Positions 1-10,754 of a stretch of 64,000 nucleotides of DNA are shown in pieces. Made by a program: the position numbers and the translations under genes. The notes under the pieces are model-generated. The model ran no database searches, was not told the DNA's origin, and saw only the letters and a list, made by a program, of their open reading frames with translations. Position 1 is the first letter of the stretch. Every line of letters starts with the position of its first letter. The stretch is from Gibbula magus (lineage: Eukaryota > Mollusca > Gastropoda > Trochida > Trochidae): assembly GCA_936450465.1 (NCBI GenBank), contig OW388304.1, forward strand, positions 14,365,061 to 14,429,060, given 5' to 3'.

Positions 1-714
1 CATATCAAGACTGAAACTAACTAATGAATGATCTGTTCTATAACCCGGATTTATTTTAACTTGTGGTGCATTTCTGCAAAGGTTTTCAGACATAAGGAAA
101 AAGTATAGCCGAGCTTGCTTTACAGGCTTTGTACGACGCCAATTATACTGCCTTAATCCAGGGTTACTATCCCGCCATACGTCAATAAGATTAAGTTCTC
201 CTATTAAATCTAGTAATGTTTCCCTTGCCTTAGGATTGTTAACATTCCTATAGTAACTTGTATCTTTATCTTGATCTAGTGTTCCATTAAAATCACCACT
301 CAGGAGTAATGAATCATTGCCAAATTTCTTAAATTTAAATATCATTTCATAAAATTCAGGAGAATCATTGTTTGGGCAATAGATGTTACCAACAGACATT
401 CTGCAATCATTTAGTGTTATATCAATCAGTAGGAAGTTTCCAGAGTCATGTTTGTAAACTTGATGTATTTTATATTCTGTGTTCTGATTAATGAGAAAGG
501 CAACGCCTCTAGACTGGCCAGAATGACAGTTTATGATAACATCATGGCCCCACATTGATCTGATATAATTTTCATCTTTGTGTAGAAATTGAGCATCTTG
601 AATAAAATATAGCGAAAAAATTTTGGAGCGTAGAAAGTTCAAAACATCTCTCCTCTTGTTCAAATCACCTAAACCTCTACAATTTAAAGACTCAGTGGAA
701 AAATTACTCGCCAT
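1..714 (-). CDS. ORF2 N-terminal endonuclease (EEP/APE-type), partial
   Basis: An open frame of 238 codons runs without a stop from an ATG at 714-712 to the window edge. It encodes an apurinic-endonuclease-like nuclease, which nicks target DNA to prime reverse transcription in this class of elements. Visible motifs are the N-terminal LNCRGL block, the catalytic-type GDFNG at about residues 140-144, a W..N......YNW block near residues 165-180, and the terminal TDHS at about residues 227-230, which corresponds to the SDH motif of the family. The first methionine sits just upstream of the conserved core, which supports this start. The reverse transcriptase domain would follow beyond the edge. 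The 1-3 frame and all core motifs look intact, so the nuclease could be functional. Confidence 0.82.
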   Translation of the reverse strand, partial: MASNFSTESLNCRGLGDLNKRRDVLNFLRSKIFSLYFIQDAQFLHKDENYIRSMWGHDVIINCHSGQSRGVAFLINQNTEYKIHQVYKHDSGNFLLIDITLNDCRMSVGNIYCPNNDSPEFYEMIFKFKKFGNDSLLLSGDFNGTLDQDKDTSYYRNVNNPKARETLLDLIGELNLIDVWRDSNPGLRQYNWRRTKPVKQARLYFFLMSENLCRNAPQVKINPGYRTDHSLVSFSLDM

Positions 715-1430
715 AATAACATTGTTCGAATTGATAACATATACAGGGAACACATTCACACCATTCACTCACCTTGCATACCTGAGACAAACAATAAAAG
801 AAGGGAATTAAACACATCCGGTAGGCGTAGTTCTCGCAATAACGCCTTCAAAAATAATAATTGTAGCGGCTTTATGTCCGATCACAACAAAACAATTTCT
901 CCATCTCAGATACCGGAAGACGGAAGTGTTACTAAGTGTAGAACTCCTTACACAGACGTCCGGAGCTCGAAGCATTGTCACTTTAAATAACAGAAAGACG
1001 AGTCCTCCACGCGAACGTTACAGGTCCCATGAAGCAAGTCAACATATTTGGATGAATAAGTTTCCACGATCGGTGGAAACTAGCGAAGCGGACAGTCAGA
1101 GACGTCGGCTCCTCACACAGTTTTGGGAACTCCACACACTGTAGAAAATAAGAAGCGAGTCCTACTCAAAAGAAAACAAAGTTCTCCTTGTGCGACAGTG
1201 ATATGATAATACATTACCTTGTATTATACTAAAATTAAATATATAAATAAAACAGTCATTTAACGAGAAAAAAAATCTAAAAAAAAATCACTTTACATCA
1301 TTTCAAGCTAATTGAATACATGTCTGTAGATCCGTTCGATTAATCACTGTCAATACAACGAATTAACACACTACGGCTTCCTCGTGCACAAATTAGTTGT
1401 ACAACTTGTAGAAAAGATCCGGGGAAGAGG
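715..1430. other. Spacer between ORF2 and ORF1 of the L1-like element
   Basis: No convincing coding frame is seen on either strand. Short frames here do not carry recognisable motifs. Confidence 0.5.
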
Positions 1431-2284
1431 TTAGTAATCCGGAAAGTTTTCTTCCAATCCAATCCCTTTCCATGGTGTGTCCTTGGAGAATCTGTATTGT
1501 AACAGTGCTTCGATCCCTCTCTCCAGGATTCTGGTTTGGACTTGGTGATTTTCACGAAGTGTTTTCCCTTTTGCGACAAGTTTACTTCTACGCTTCTTCA
1601 GATTCACCGGCAGGTCTGTACGAATAGACATCTTCCTCTGACGAAGATATTGAGAACATCATTTCTATCACTCATTTTTACGAACTTCACAATGACCAGG
1701 TCCGGACCCGATGACGGCAATGTGGGGTCTGTTCCGAGACGTGGCAGCCGGTGAGAATTCGCAAACAGAATGTCCTGTGCTCCCTTAATTCCTATGGCAG
1801 AAAATAGGTGCCTCGCGGCTGTTTCTGGGTTTTCAGAGGTAGGTATTCCATACAGCAGGATATTCATCTTGCGACTGTAGAGCTCTTGTGTCAAGAAGCG
1901 GCGGTCCATCTCTTCACGCAGTTGAGCACGTTCGTATCCCATTTTCGTTATATTAGCCTTGTGTGCTTCTATCTATGTAGAATTGAATTCCACTGTTTTA
2001 ATAATGTTATCGGTGTTCGCCTTCAACTCTGCAATTTCCTCTCTCAGTGAGTCCAAGTGTTGAGTTAAATCCTCAGTTTGTTTGGCGAGGGCTTCACTGA
2101 TGAACTGATTCATGTCCGTCACCATGTTGTCCGGCACGGTGTTGGAAGCTTCGATGTAGGTTTCGTCGTTTTTTTCATTATGCAAAAGTTTATTCACGAA
2201 ACTTTCAATCTTGCCTTGACCAGGGGTTTTTGGACTCGTGGCATTCTTACCCCTACCCCCTCCTCGTCTTGTATTTACGGACAT
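1431..2284 (-). pseudogene. ORF1 of the L1-like element (coiled coil + RRM-like), one stop and one frameshift
   Basis: This RNA-binding ORF1 protein would coat the element transcript. From the ATG at 2284 a basic N-terminus (RRGGGRGKN) leads into a heptad-rich coiled coil. A single in-frame TAG at 1975-1973 interrupts it, and the same frame then continues through a second coiled stretch into an RRM-like start, RKMNILLYGIP, typical of ORF1 proteins of this group. Near 1625 the frame shifts by one, and the C-terminal part (DLPVNLKKRRSKLVAKGKTLREN) continues in the next frame to a stop at 1431. These two lesions are the only breaks seen. The family match rests on motif style and order. Confidence 0.75.
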
Positions 2285-3169
2285 TTTTGCTTAAATTAGG
2301 CAGTCAGCGAGAGCAGTGAGAATCAGCGACCTGTCGACATGAGGGCCTAGACCGGAAGTTCCATTGTATGCGGAGTGATAATTGTGATGAAGATCATTTG
2401 AGGTCAGGTGATCCAGTTATTGTTTCTTCACTAATTTCTCTACGATTATGGAGATAAACGATAGATTTGAGACTTGTCTGTAGTTTCTGAGTAGCTAAGG
2501 ATCCAAATTTGACTTCTTCAGAAGTGGATTGACAATGGCCTGTTTGAAGTGGATATACTAACATTGGGTACATCTTTGATGGTAGGTGGCATCCAAAATC
2601 TTGGTGGGAGGCGGATCTTGGCGGCAAACTGTCGACTTGATCTCCAAGACTGTTTTACGGACTTCACTTTCCATTGAAACCTGAAATGAACTCGACTTCA
2701 TTCCTGAGGAGATGGGAGATGATTCATTGTCCACATCAACTGGTGATAATCTTGTCCAGTATGTAACTGTTGAATTCTGATGCTAGCTGCTCATCTTCTC
2801 CATGAGGAAGTAAGTTGACTACATTCGCGAGCAAGTGAACGCAACAGCGGTACAACAACAAGATGTTTTAATCAACGAGCGGTTGACACAAAAGAAACAG
2901 AGGTACACCATGCCTCTAAAAGCAAACTAAACGTAATTCATAATTTTCAAACATTATAAACACGGCATCAAAATAATTGTTGTTTTAGAATAGTCATATC
3001 ATTTACCAGTCGAGATAGGAGACATCATACAGCAACTCTGCGTCATCGATATAAAGTTCAAGAAGGTAAATTATGCCAACATTATCTTATACATAGTTTT
3101 AACGTAAAACAAGTGTTTGCAACTAACATGGCAATGTCCCCCGCCGTTAACATTGAGTTTAGTAAGACA
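2285..3169. other. Probable 5' leader of the L1-like element and flank; no gene seen
   Basis: The stretch lies upstream of ORF1 on the minus strand. It may hold the 5' untranslated region of the element. No exon, RNA gene or clear repeat could be supported. Confidence 0.35.
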
Positions 3170-3735
3170 CATCATTTGGTCAAGTGTCATAGTCACCTTG
3201 AAAAAATAAGGTCAAGGTCCCCAAAATCAACTGGTGTCTGTGTCATCCCCCAATGTAGACTGACACCAACTTTGACAACTTTGGGTGCTTGGGTTCATGA
3301 GATATTGCGTTAACAAGAGTTCGAAAAGTGGTCAAAGCATTGTGGTGACCTTGAAAATGAGGTAAAGGTCATCAAAATCGACTGGTGTCAATGTAGGCTG
3401 TCAGCAAATATTAAGGCATTATGTCTAACCGGTCATGAGATATTGCATTAACAAGAGACAATAAAATCGCTGAAGTGTCGTGGTGACCTTGAAAATATTG
3501 TCAAGGTCACCAAAATGGACTGGTGTCTGAGTCATTTCCCAATGTAACCTGGCACCAAATTTGAAGACTTTGGGTTCATCCAGTCATGATATATCGCGTT
3601 AACAAGAGTTTGAAAAGCGGTGAAAGTGTCTCGGTGACCTTGAAAATAAGGTAAAGGTCACCAAAATCAACTGGCGTCTGCGTCTTCCCACAATGTAGGC
3701 TGACACCAAATTTGAGGACTTTGGATAAAACGCTT
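3170..3735. repeat. Tandem repeat, about four units of roughly 150 bp
   Basis: The phrase AAAATCNACTGGTGTCTG recurs at about 3223, 3374, 3512 and 3663, giving spacings of 151, 138 and 151 bp. Each unit also carries GTGACCTTGAAAAT, a GGTCAAGGTCACC-like block and a GAGATATTGCGTTAACAAGAG-like block. The third spacing lacks about 13 bp. Frames crossing it are not coding. Confidence 0.8.
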
Positions 3736-3765
3736 CATGAGATATCACGTTAACAAAAAATGTGA

Positions 3766-3803
3766 GGTACGGACGGACGGACGGACGTACGGACGTACGG
3801 ACG
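3766..3803. repeat. ACGG tetranucleotide microsatellite at the edge of the 150-bp repeat block
   Basis: Imperfect ACGG/ACGT tandem units follow directly after the 150-bp array. A GC-rich palindromic stretch (CCCCGTTCCGCGTTGCGGCG) follows to about 3846. This layout looks like the terminal part of one composite repeat family. Confidence 0.75.
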
Positions 3804-4084
3804 CCGCTGAATTCATAGTCCCCCGTTCCGCGTTGCGGCGGGGGACAACAAACCTTAAATACCAAATATTATATAAACAAAAACCCTTTACAATAGACAA
3901 TTTCAGCACCCGATGTGTGTTTTAACAGATATAAAATATTATTCTCTCTTGTGTTTGTATCTTAAAGAGATCTATATCCTCATCACATTCACAATCGACC
4001 TTTTGCGGCTGAAATATTTTTTTTTGACTCGGTTGAAATAATATATATTTTCTTCTGCCCATGAGTTTATTTCGCAAGTAAACC

Positions 4085-4440
4085 ATGCGTGATGGAAAGC
4101 ATCTCTGCGGGTTACTTGAAGTATGAGTTAAGCAATGATGTAATCAGCCTTGGCTTTAGGTATGAGATTGTTCACAGAATGCCTGCAAGCACTGAAGATC
4201 TATCTATGAATCTCCTGCCAGAACTTCTTCCACTGACGTTCTGCAACTCTTCGTTTCCGTTCGGTATCTCTGATCTCTGCAGTGTGCCATGGAGATATTG
4301 TTCTTGGTCTACGAATTCTAGTTATGACAGGAGCTTCTTCACTGCTGTAAAAGTCAAAACTGAGTTGAACATTGTTTACCAAGATATTTACCTCATCCGG
4401 GGAGGTAGAGAAAATACCATGAAAACGAATTCACATCTAC
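4085..4440 (-). mobile_element. CR1/L2-type retroelement relic (endonuclease-RT linker)
   Basis: On the minus strand a frame at 4440-4200 reads VITRIRRPRTISPWHTAEI and then RDTERKRRVAERQWKKF. This is the R-P-W-x-x-x-E-I-R-x-x-K-R-x-R-R-x-x-E-R-x-W signature of the linker between endonuclease and reverse transcriptase in jockey/CR1/L2-type elements. After a stop the same frame continues with VNNLIPKAKADYI, also typical of that linker. Neither neighbouring domain is present, so this is a short dead fragment. Confidence 0.7.
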
Positions 4441-5415
4441 AGATTTGAGGTTTCGAATGTTCACTGTTAAGACTGATGACATTTGTTTGGTCGATTGAGG
4501 TGTTAATTCACAAGAAAATGATCTGACATTGGTAATTTCATTGACTAACATTTAGTCTCAGAAATATGTGTTTCTTACCAGCAACATTTTACAAACAATT
4601 CAAACAGTTATACCAAATTAAGCACTAAAGATTCCTTAATTTCTGAGCTGAGTAATCTAGACTTGATATACTTTTCTAGACTTTTTACCGCGTGATGCCA
4701 GTACCTGCATCCCGAAAGTGTGTTCACCGACTTATTACAACTATCATTACATTTGTGATTAATGCACATAGCAAAGACAGATGATGATCATTTATTATTG
4801 CAGATGAAGTAATGCAAATTACATGATAACTGCAATAAGATACACAGGTAGGTGCGCAAACTTCGGGATGCAGCTGTACTACTTTAAGTGATTTCCTTTG
4901 TGAGGTGAAAATACATGTCAGTTTTTCAAATAATAAAAGGGTTGAAAGTGAGAGAGATTAACTTTGAATCCCCCTTTTAACAAAATGCACAAAAAGACCT
5001 CCGACCATCCCGGCCCTTTCCGATATGCCTCTGCTTGGGGCGTCCATCCTTCTGACCTCCAGGAGTTGGGCATGATGTGCTTATTCCAAAACTTCTCATG
5101 TGATGTAATAGCTCAGTGTTCAATCAGCTGGTCTTTGTTGTAACACTATTTGCGACATGATGTGGTATTAGCATGTTCTAGATTACATTAGCTGTGAGTG
5201 TAAAGACCTCAATACCAAGTCAGCGATGCGAAAACAATAGAGCACGCAAAAAATCACGAACTGTCGAAATTGGATCTTCAGTTGAGCGTATATATATACA
5301 GTCTAGCCAATTTCTATATAGCAAGATATTTCCTTTCTATATTTCAAAATAACTCAGCATAAACCCATGAGAAAAAGTGTCGATTTAACCAGTACAATAT
5401 GTATCGTCATTTATT
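4441..5415. other. Intergenic; holds one short TIR element, no gene seen
   Basis: Apart from the 180-bp terminal-inverted-repeat element at 4700-4880 there is only AT-rich DNA without supported exons. It lies downstream of the cysteine-rich gene. Confidence 0.4.
4700..4880. mobile_element. MITE-like element with short terminal inverted repeats
   Basis: The left end AGTACCTGCATCCCGAA (4700-4716) is the near-exact reverse complement of the right end TTCGGGATGCAGCTGTACT (4862-4880). The interior has no coding capacity. A second partial copy of its right half lies at about 40065-40150 (ACATGATA..GC.ATAAGATACACA...TTCGGGATGCAG), which confirms that it is a dispersed repeat. Confidence 0.6.
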
Positions 5416-8400
5416 TTAGATGAGTTGCTGTATCCACGTGTAGCAAAGGGAAGTAACCAGGAGAGTCCAGGAGATACTGACCATGGTGGCGCCACAAGCA
5501 GCAGGAGTCTGGTACTCGATGTATCTAGCCATGATTTCACCACTTTTTGCAGGGCATGGGACCAAAGCGTTTTTGTAGCAGGATTCCATCAACGGGTATG
5601 AACTGAAAATGGTTAAAAAAAACTAATGTAACAATTAGCTAATTAGATAATGAAGTCCCGAGAGGAAACAAATGAAAAAAGTCCTATATTATTCAAATCA
5701 TATTTACTGAAACACACAAGTAATCAATTAAACTATACATATTTTCAAATAAGATACACTATAGATAATAGAGTCACTCATATACTAATAGGACCTTTAC
5801 GAATGTCTAATAATATGGCGGTAGTCGTCAGATGTCTTGATCTGTGATGTGTCCGAATGATGTTGTTAGCGAGCCTGTTGACAGATGCAATCAGATAGTG
5901 TCCAAAGTAAAGAATCCAAGCCCTTTTTATACCCAAACAGATTCGATAAAGTCATAGTCTCTTCCGGGGCGTTTAATTATGTTGTTTACAAGCAGTCTTA
6001 CCCAAACCGGAAGTTGGTAGAAGCTTGCGGAAGGTCCGAGAAGGTATGTAAAGGGAGCTAACTCCAAGCGACTGTTGGTTACAAATGTGTTCGTTATTTG
6101 TCACAAGTAAGAGTTGAAAATTTAGTGACCCTTAATTAAACTTTTGTGACAAAAAAACAACTAAAACGTTAATAGATTTAATTTAAGGAAAAACGCATTC
6201 TCATAATTTCATTCGGCATCTCGGTATCCTAAACATATGTTAAATCATAACATAAGTCAATATCAGATGGCAATTATCACAATATATATTTTACTTAATA
6301 TCTATATGAGCAATTTTATTGTGAATAATGTTTCGCTCTGCGGACATTTTTATTAATTTATGGATATAGTTATCTTTGTCAGTGAAACTCCATTAAAATA
6401 CGTAACTGTTTACAATGTTCGTTAACCTCTACAGTCAACAATGACTTCCAGTGAATTAGTCAGGTAAATATATGGAAAATACCTCCCTATGTATTTCTGT
6501 TATCAGTATATGCCAGAAGTTAATCATTCTTTTAGTTATCAACAGCTTTTCACCGCTCCCTACCTAGTTCGCCATGAACCAAACACTTTTATATATTTTA
6601 AGGCCTGCTTCCATCTGTAAACTTTTCAGACGTCAGGATAATTATATCTGAGTATCCCAAGATTTCTACACCGTATAGTAGTATTGAGAGAATAAGTACA
6701 TCAAGGCTTGAAAGGTCTGCTTCCAATTTTTGTTTAGATGTACATTTGAATATCCCAAGATTTCATCCCATAGAGTAGTATTTGGAGAATAAATACATCA
6801 AAGGTTTCGATGTTACAGTCTAACGTTAAACTGACGTACCAATGAATTATGTTACCCGATGGCATGTATACTACACATGTCAATGGTCGATACAACAGGC
6901 AACTATCCTAAAGCACGTATCATTACTGTCTCCCTCACCTGCACATGTACCTGACATATTCATCAGCACCTGTAAGGTTAACGGTAGGTCTCTGTGACAC
7001 GGCTTGTGATAAACACACAGGTACGCTGAGGGTATGGACGGACACACATGTTATATTGATATCTGAAAGACAAAATCGATACCAAGTTTTTAAAACTTTA
7101 GCTTTTAATAATTCCAACGTCCTGTATCGTATACGTATTACGGTGAGTTTCGTAAAATAAAGTTTCGAGTTTCGAGAAATAAAGCATGAAAATCCACATC
7201 TAACCACAATATTAACGAGAAAATAGAGAAGAGAATAAAACACAAACATGTGGCCGCGAACAATAATAAATAGATATGGATCAAATAACATTGAAAAATA
7301 TGATAACGCGGACATTTATTAATTCACATGACAGCACGAACATTAATGAACAAGAATGACAACACAACCAATAATAAGGATATATGGCAAGGTGAACACA
7401 GATACCTAAAACGACGGATATCGATAATAAACATAACACAAACATTATTAAGAGACATGACAACACAAACACTGTTAAGACAATAATTGTTAAGAAACAT
7501 AAGAACACAAACATAGTTAAGAAACAGGACAACACTCACCCTGTTTAGAAACATGACAACACAAACACTGTTAAGAAACATGACAACGCAAACAGTGTTA
7601 AGAAACATGACAATACAACCATCGTTAAGAAACATAACAACACAAACATTGTTAAGAAACATACCAACACAAACATTGTTAAGAAACAGGGCAACACACA
7701 CACACTGCTAAGGCAACCATTGTTTAGAAACATGACAACACAACCATTGTTAAGAAACATGACAACACAATCATTGTTAAGAAACATACCAACACAAACA
7801 TTGTTAAGAAACAGGGCAACACACACACACTGCTAAGGCAACCATTGTTTAGAAACATGACAACACAACCATTGTTAAGAAACATGACAACACAATCATT
7901 GTTAAGAAACATACCAACACAAACATTGTTAAGAAACAGGGCAACACACACACACTGCTAAGGCAACCATTGTTTTGAAACATGAAAACACAATCATTGT
8001 TTAAAAACATGGCAACGTAGATATTGTTAAGAAACATGACAGCACGATCACGACAACATAAACACAAACCACACAACAATAAACTAAAACAGACCCTTAT
8101 TAATGTAAATATATTACATAAGTCTCACCGTCAGCATTGTTACAGAAATGTGATATGGAGTTGAGTGTTTGTTCTATGCTGGGTAGCGCCTTCCTCCATT
8201 CTTTGGAGATACAAGCTTCAAACTTCGTATAGAAGCATTTGAAGAAATTCTCCATTGGTTTCATGTTACTGGAAACAGAGTAAAGGGGAATCGAAGGAAA
8301 CACATTACAGGATATTCATAAATGAGCACCCTTGACATAAGCTGATGAATACAGTCTGGTGATCATATTTATTACAGCATCATGATTAATATAGTATCGA

Positions 8401-10754
8401 CGCGCAAGAGAAAACCTTCAACAACGACATCAACGGAAACACATGCTGAGAATTTTTTAAAATGGTAATTCCGCTAAGTAAATTGCTGACTAACACTTTC
8501 TTTGCTATATGTGTGTCCAATGTAGCGAAAAGGCATACATTTTCTGAAGGTGTCATTAACAACCATACGTCGTTGTGAGAAAACTTTTGATGACAGTCAA
8601 ATGGAAAACATATAAAAGAATTTGGAGACTGATAAGCTGTTTTTACACTCTCTTACTTTAACATTATTTAACTATGTATTCATTATCACATTAATAGAAA
8701 GCATTCCAAAAGCGTTGTGTTGCATTTTGTTATTGTCACACAGAACTTTATCTGTTACATTTGTTTCTAATAAGATGTTGCCATTCCATTCAATAAGGGG
8801 TTGCATTGTAACAACGTTGCAGAGGCATTTGTCTATGTAGTCACCATAAATTATGTCATTAATTCTGATAGGAACCACATGTGAAGGTAAGAATGTCAAT
8901 ATTGATATATTTTCTGAGATCTGTGTCAAACGTGAATTTGCAACGTATAACGTTTTATGAATGTATATGATTTGTAAACTCATTTAATCATAAAAACTGT
9001 TAAAGTATAAACAATATAAGATATCCACAAATACTCACGTGCATACAACGTGAACAGTGTTTGCCTCAATCATATTGAAGTTTAGCACTGATGCTCCCTC
9101 CGTGAATCGACCAGAGAGTTCACTGACGCTGTCTATGAATTGAGCCGCACACATCCTGACATAGTCTCGGGAACTGGGACACAATCCATCGAGTTGGAAA
9201 TGGCCGGTGGAAATAACTGTTAAAACAGAGACATTTAAAGAAAGTTTCGTATAACATGCAAATGCGAGATGGAATTCAAATGATATAATGTTATGTGTGT
9301 ACGTGTATATACATTTGAACTGATCACGTTTAAAGAACCGTGACTGACACAAGTAGGAAAAGCAATCAAACAACGGAGAAAAAAGATAAAAATGCCATGT
9401 GGGTAAAGGGTCTTGTATTCCCGTATCAGATATGTAAGATGTAATCTAAGAACAAATTCATTATTCAGTATCAATTTTTTTAGATAGATCGGGGGTATGA
9501 GCAACTTCCAAACGAAAGGCATCTTGTCAGTCTTCAACACTGATTTTGGTGCTAGGAAATCAGAGGCCACTATGCATTTCAGATGCAGCGATCCATTATC
9601 TTGGCACGCTGAAGTGAGGGAAGTTTATTGTATTTTATTTTAAAGAGCATGTTGTGTAAACAAAAAGGTACTCACAATTTCATACATTATTGTTTATGTT
9701 TGTTAATTTACTTCAAAGATGGCTTTTTCAAAATAGAGTTTGGCCAGAATGTTTGGTATTTCAAGTAAACTTTTATGAAATGTAGATTAATTAATAAAGA
9801 TTTTGTTGACAAAATAACCTTCTTGGGGCAAACATTTCGGACGCTTGTTTAATACAGGGCGTCTCGTTTAGTTATGCAGATCCCAAAACGATGATTTCTT
9901 TAAACGTTTGTTTTTTCAGAAATATTAACTATCTTTTGAAAATTCAGATTAAGATTGGTTGTTACTCTCTTTCAGTCGTATGTGTCACTCGTAGATTGAA
10001 CTATCTTGTATTCTGTATAGTGACATTTCTTATCGACGTGAGTTGATTAATTTAAATAATATACATATAACCTCAAAGTGTGTTCGAATCTCGATTTAAT
10101 GCGCCATTATTTATGTGAATGCTAAAGTTAAATATGCATGTAAGTAATTTTAATGTATGTTGTCAATACATTGACACTTTGAAAAAACAGATGTTTAATT
10201 GTTAAAATAAGATTTAAAACAGATGATTAAACACTAACAAAGTATAGGAGTGAAATTGTTCATCCTCTTTTAGGTATCTATTTGCCATTTACAAGACAAG
10301 ATAAAGATACAGAGACGGCACTAGCCTAAGGGTAAATACACACCTCTCGACATGAGTTATATCCATGTACTTGTCGCCCCTGACTGTCACTTTAAATTAT
10401 GTCCAGTATTTAAGCAATGAACTAAGTGAAACTAAACTACTGCAAAGCAAAGTTCTAAAGGTGTCAGTTTATGTAATGACTGTATATAATTAACGAAATA
10501 ACGTGAAGACGCAATGCAGGTTGGTTAAAAGACTTATTTTATTTCCGTGCAAATTGACCAAAGTAGCTAACAGTGAACTTCAAAACAACAATTCATAACG
10601 AGGTTGTTTATTCCTTAGAAGATAATGAATATAACAGAATTACGTCAAGGACTGTCCTTCACGATAAGTTACATATTACCTTAATTGTTGACTTTTGAAA
10701 TGAAATTGTCAGTTCACACCTACCTGCCATTATGAAGAGACCCAGGACAAGCAT
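5416..10754 (-). CDS. Secreted cysteine-rich protein, probably GPI-anchored, 5 exons (family not recognised)
   Basis: Exons are 10754-10724, 9216-9039, 8268-8129, 7062-6939 and 5602-5416. All junctions are GT-AG and all phases agree (1, 2, 1, 2). The joined frame is 219 residues with no stop. A short signal peptide starts at MLVLGLFIMAVI. Twelve cysteines follow in the mature part, and the C-terminus is hydrophobic (WTLLVTSLCYTW) with almost no residues after it, which fits a GPI-attachment signal. Two N-glycosylation sequons (NIT, NLT) are present. A longer start at 10847 is in frame but would bury the signal sequence. The spacing of cysteines is loosely like small extracellular cysteine-rich domains such as DUF19, but I cannot assign a family or a function. 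A paralogue lies at 23.2-23.9 kb. Intron 3 carries a minisatellite. An AATAAA overlaps the stop region on the minus strand. Confidence 0.72.
7430..8060. repeat. Minisatellite with 25-bp unit and 125-bp higher-order unit
   Basis: The basic unit resembles AAGAAACATGACAACACAA plus a CATTGTT-like end, about 25 bp. From about 7681 the array is organised in 125-bp higher-order units (five basic units): the variant AAGAAACAGGGCAACACACA recurs at 7681, 7806 and 7931, exactly 125 bp apart. It lies in intron 3 of the cysteine-rich gene. Several long minus-strand frames rich in FLNN and VCV run through it only because of the repetition. Confidence 0.9.

Larger units (their letters stand above)
1..2284 (-). 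mobile_element. L1-like non-LTR retrotransposon, cut by the window edge
   Basis: Two reading frames in the order ORF1 then ORF2 on the minus strand give the standard two-ORF layout of an L1/Tx1-like element. ORF1 (2284 down to 1431) is coiled-coil plus RRM-like. ORF2 begins at 714 and runs off the left edge through its endonuclease domain. About 700 bases separate the two frames. Damage is light (one stop and one frameshift in ORF1, none in the visible ORF2), so the insertion is relatively young. The reverse transcriptase part lies outside the window. The clade assignment comes from motif style only. Confidence 0.8.

Noticed and set aside
3599..3925. Frames across the ACGG microsatellite with RTDGRTYGRT-type repeats
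   Set aside because: Translation of simple repeat DNA.
7681..7990. CRISPR-like array (regular short repeats)
   Set aside because: Units are contiguous without unique spacers and the DNA is eukaryotic; it is a minisatellite.
7281..8079. Long minus-strand frames rich in FLNN/VCV
   Set aside because: Products of the 25-bp minisatellite. The frame rotates with each unit and no protein family is involved.
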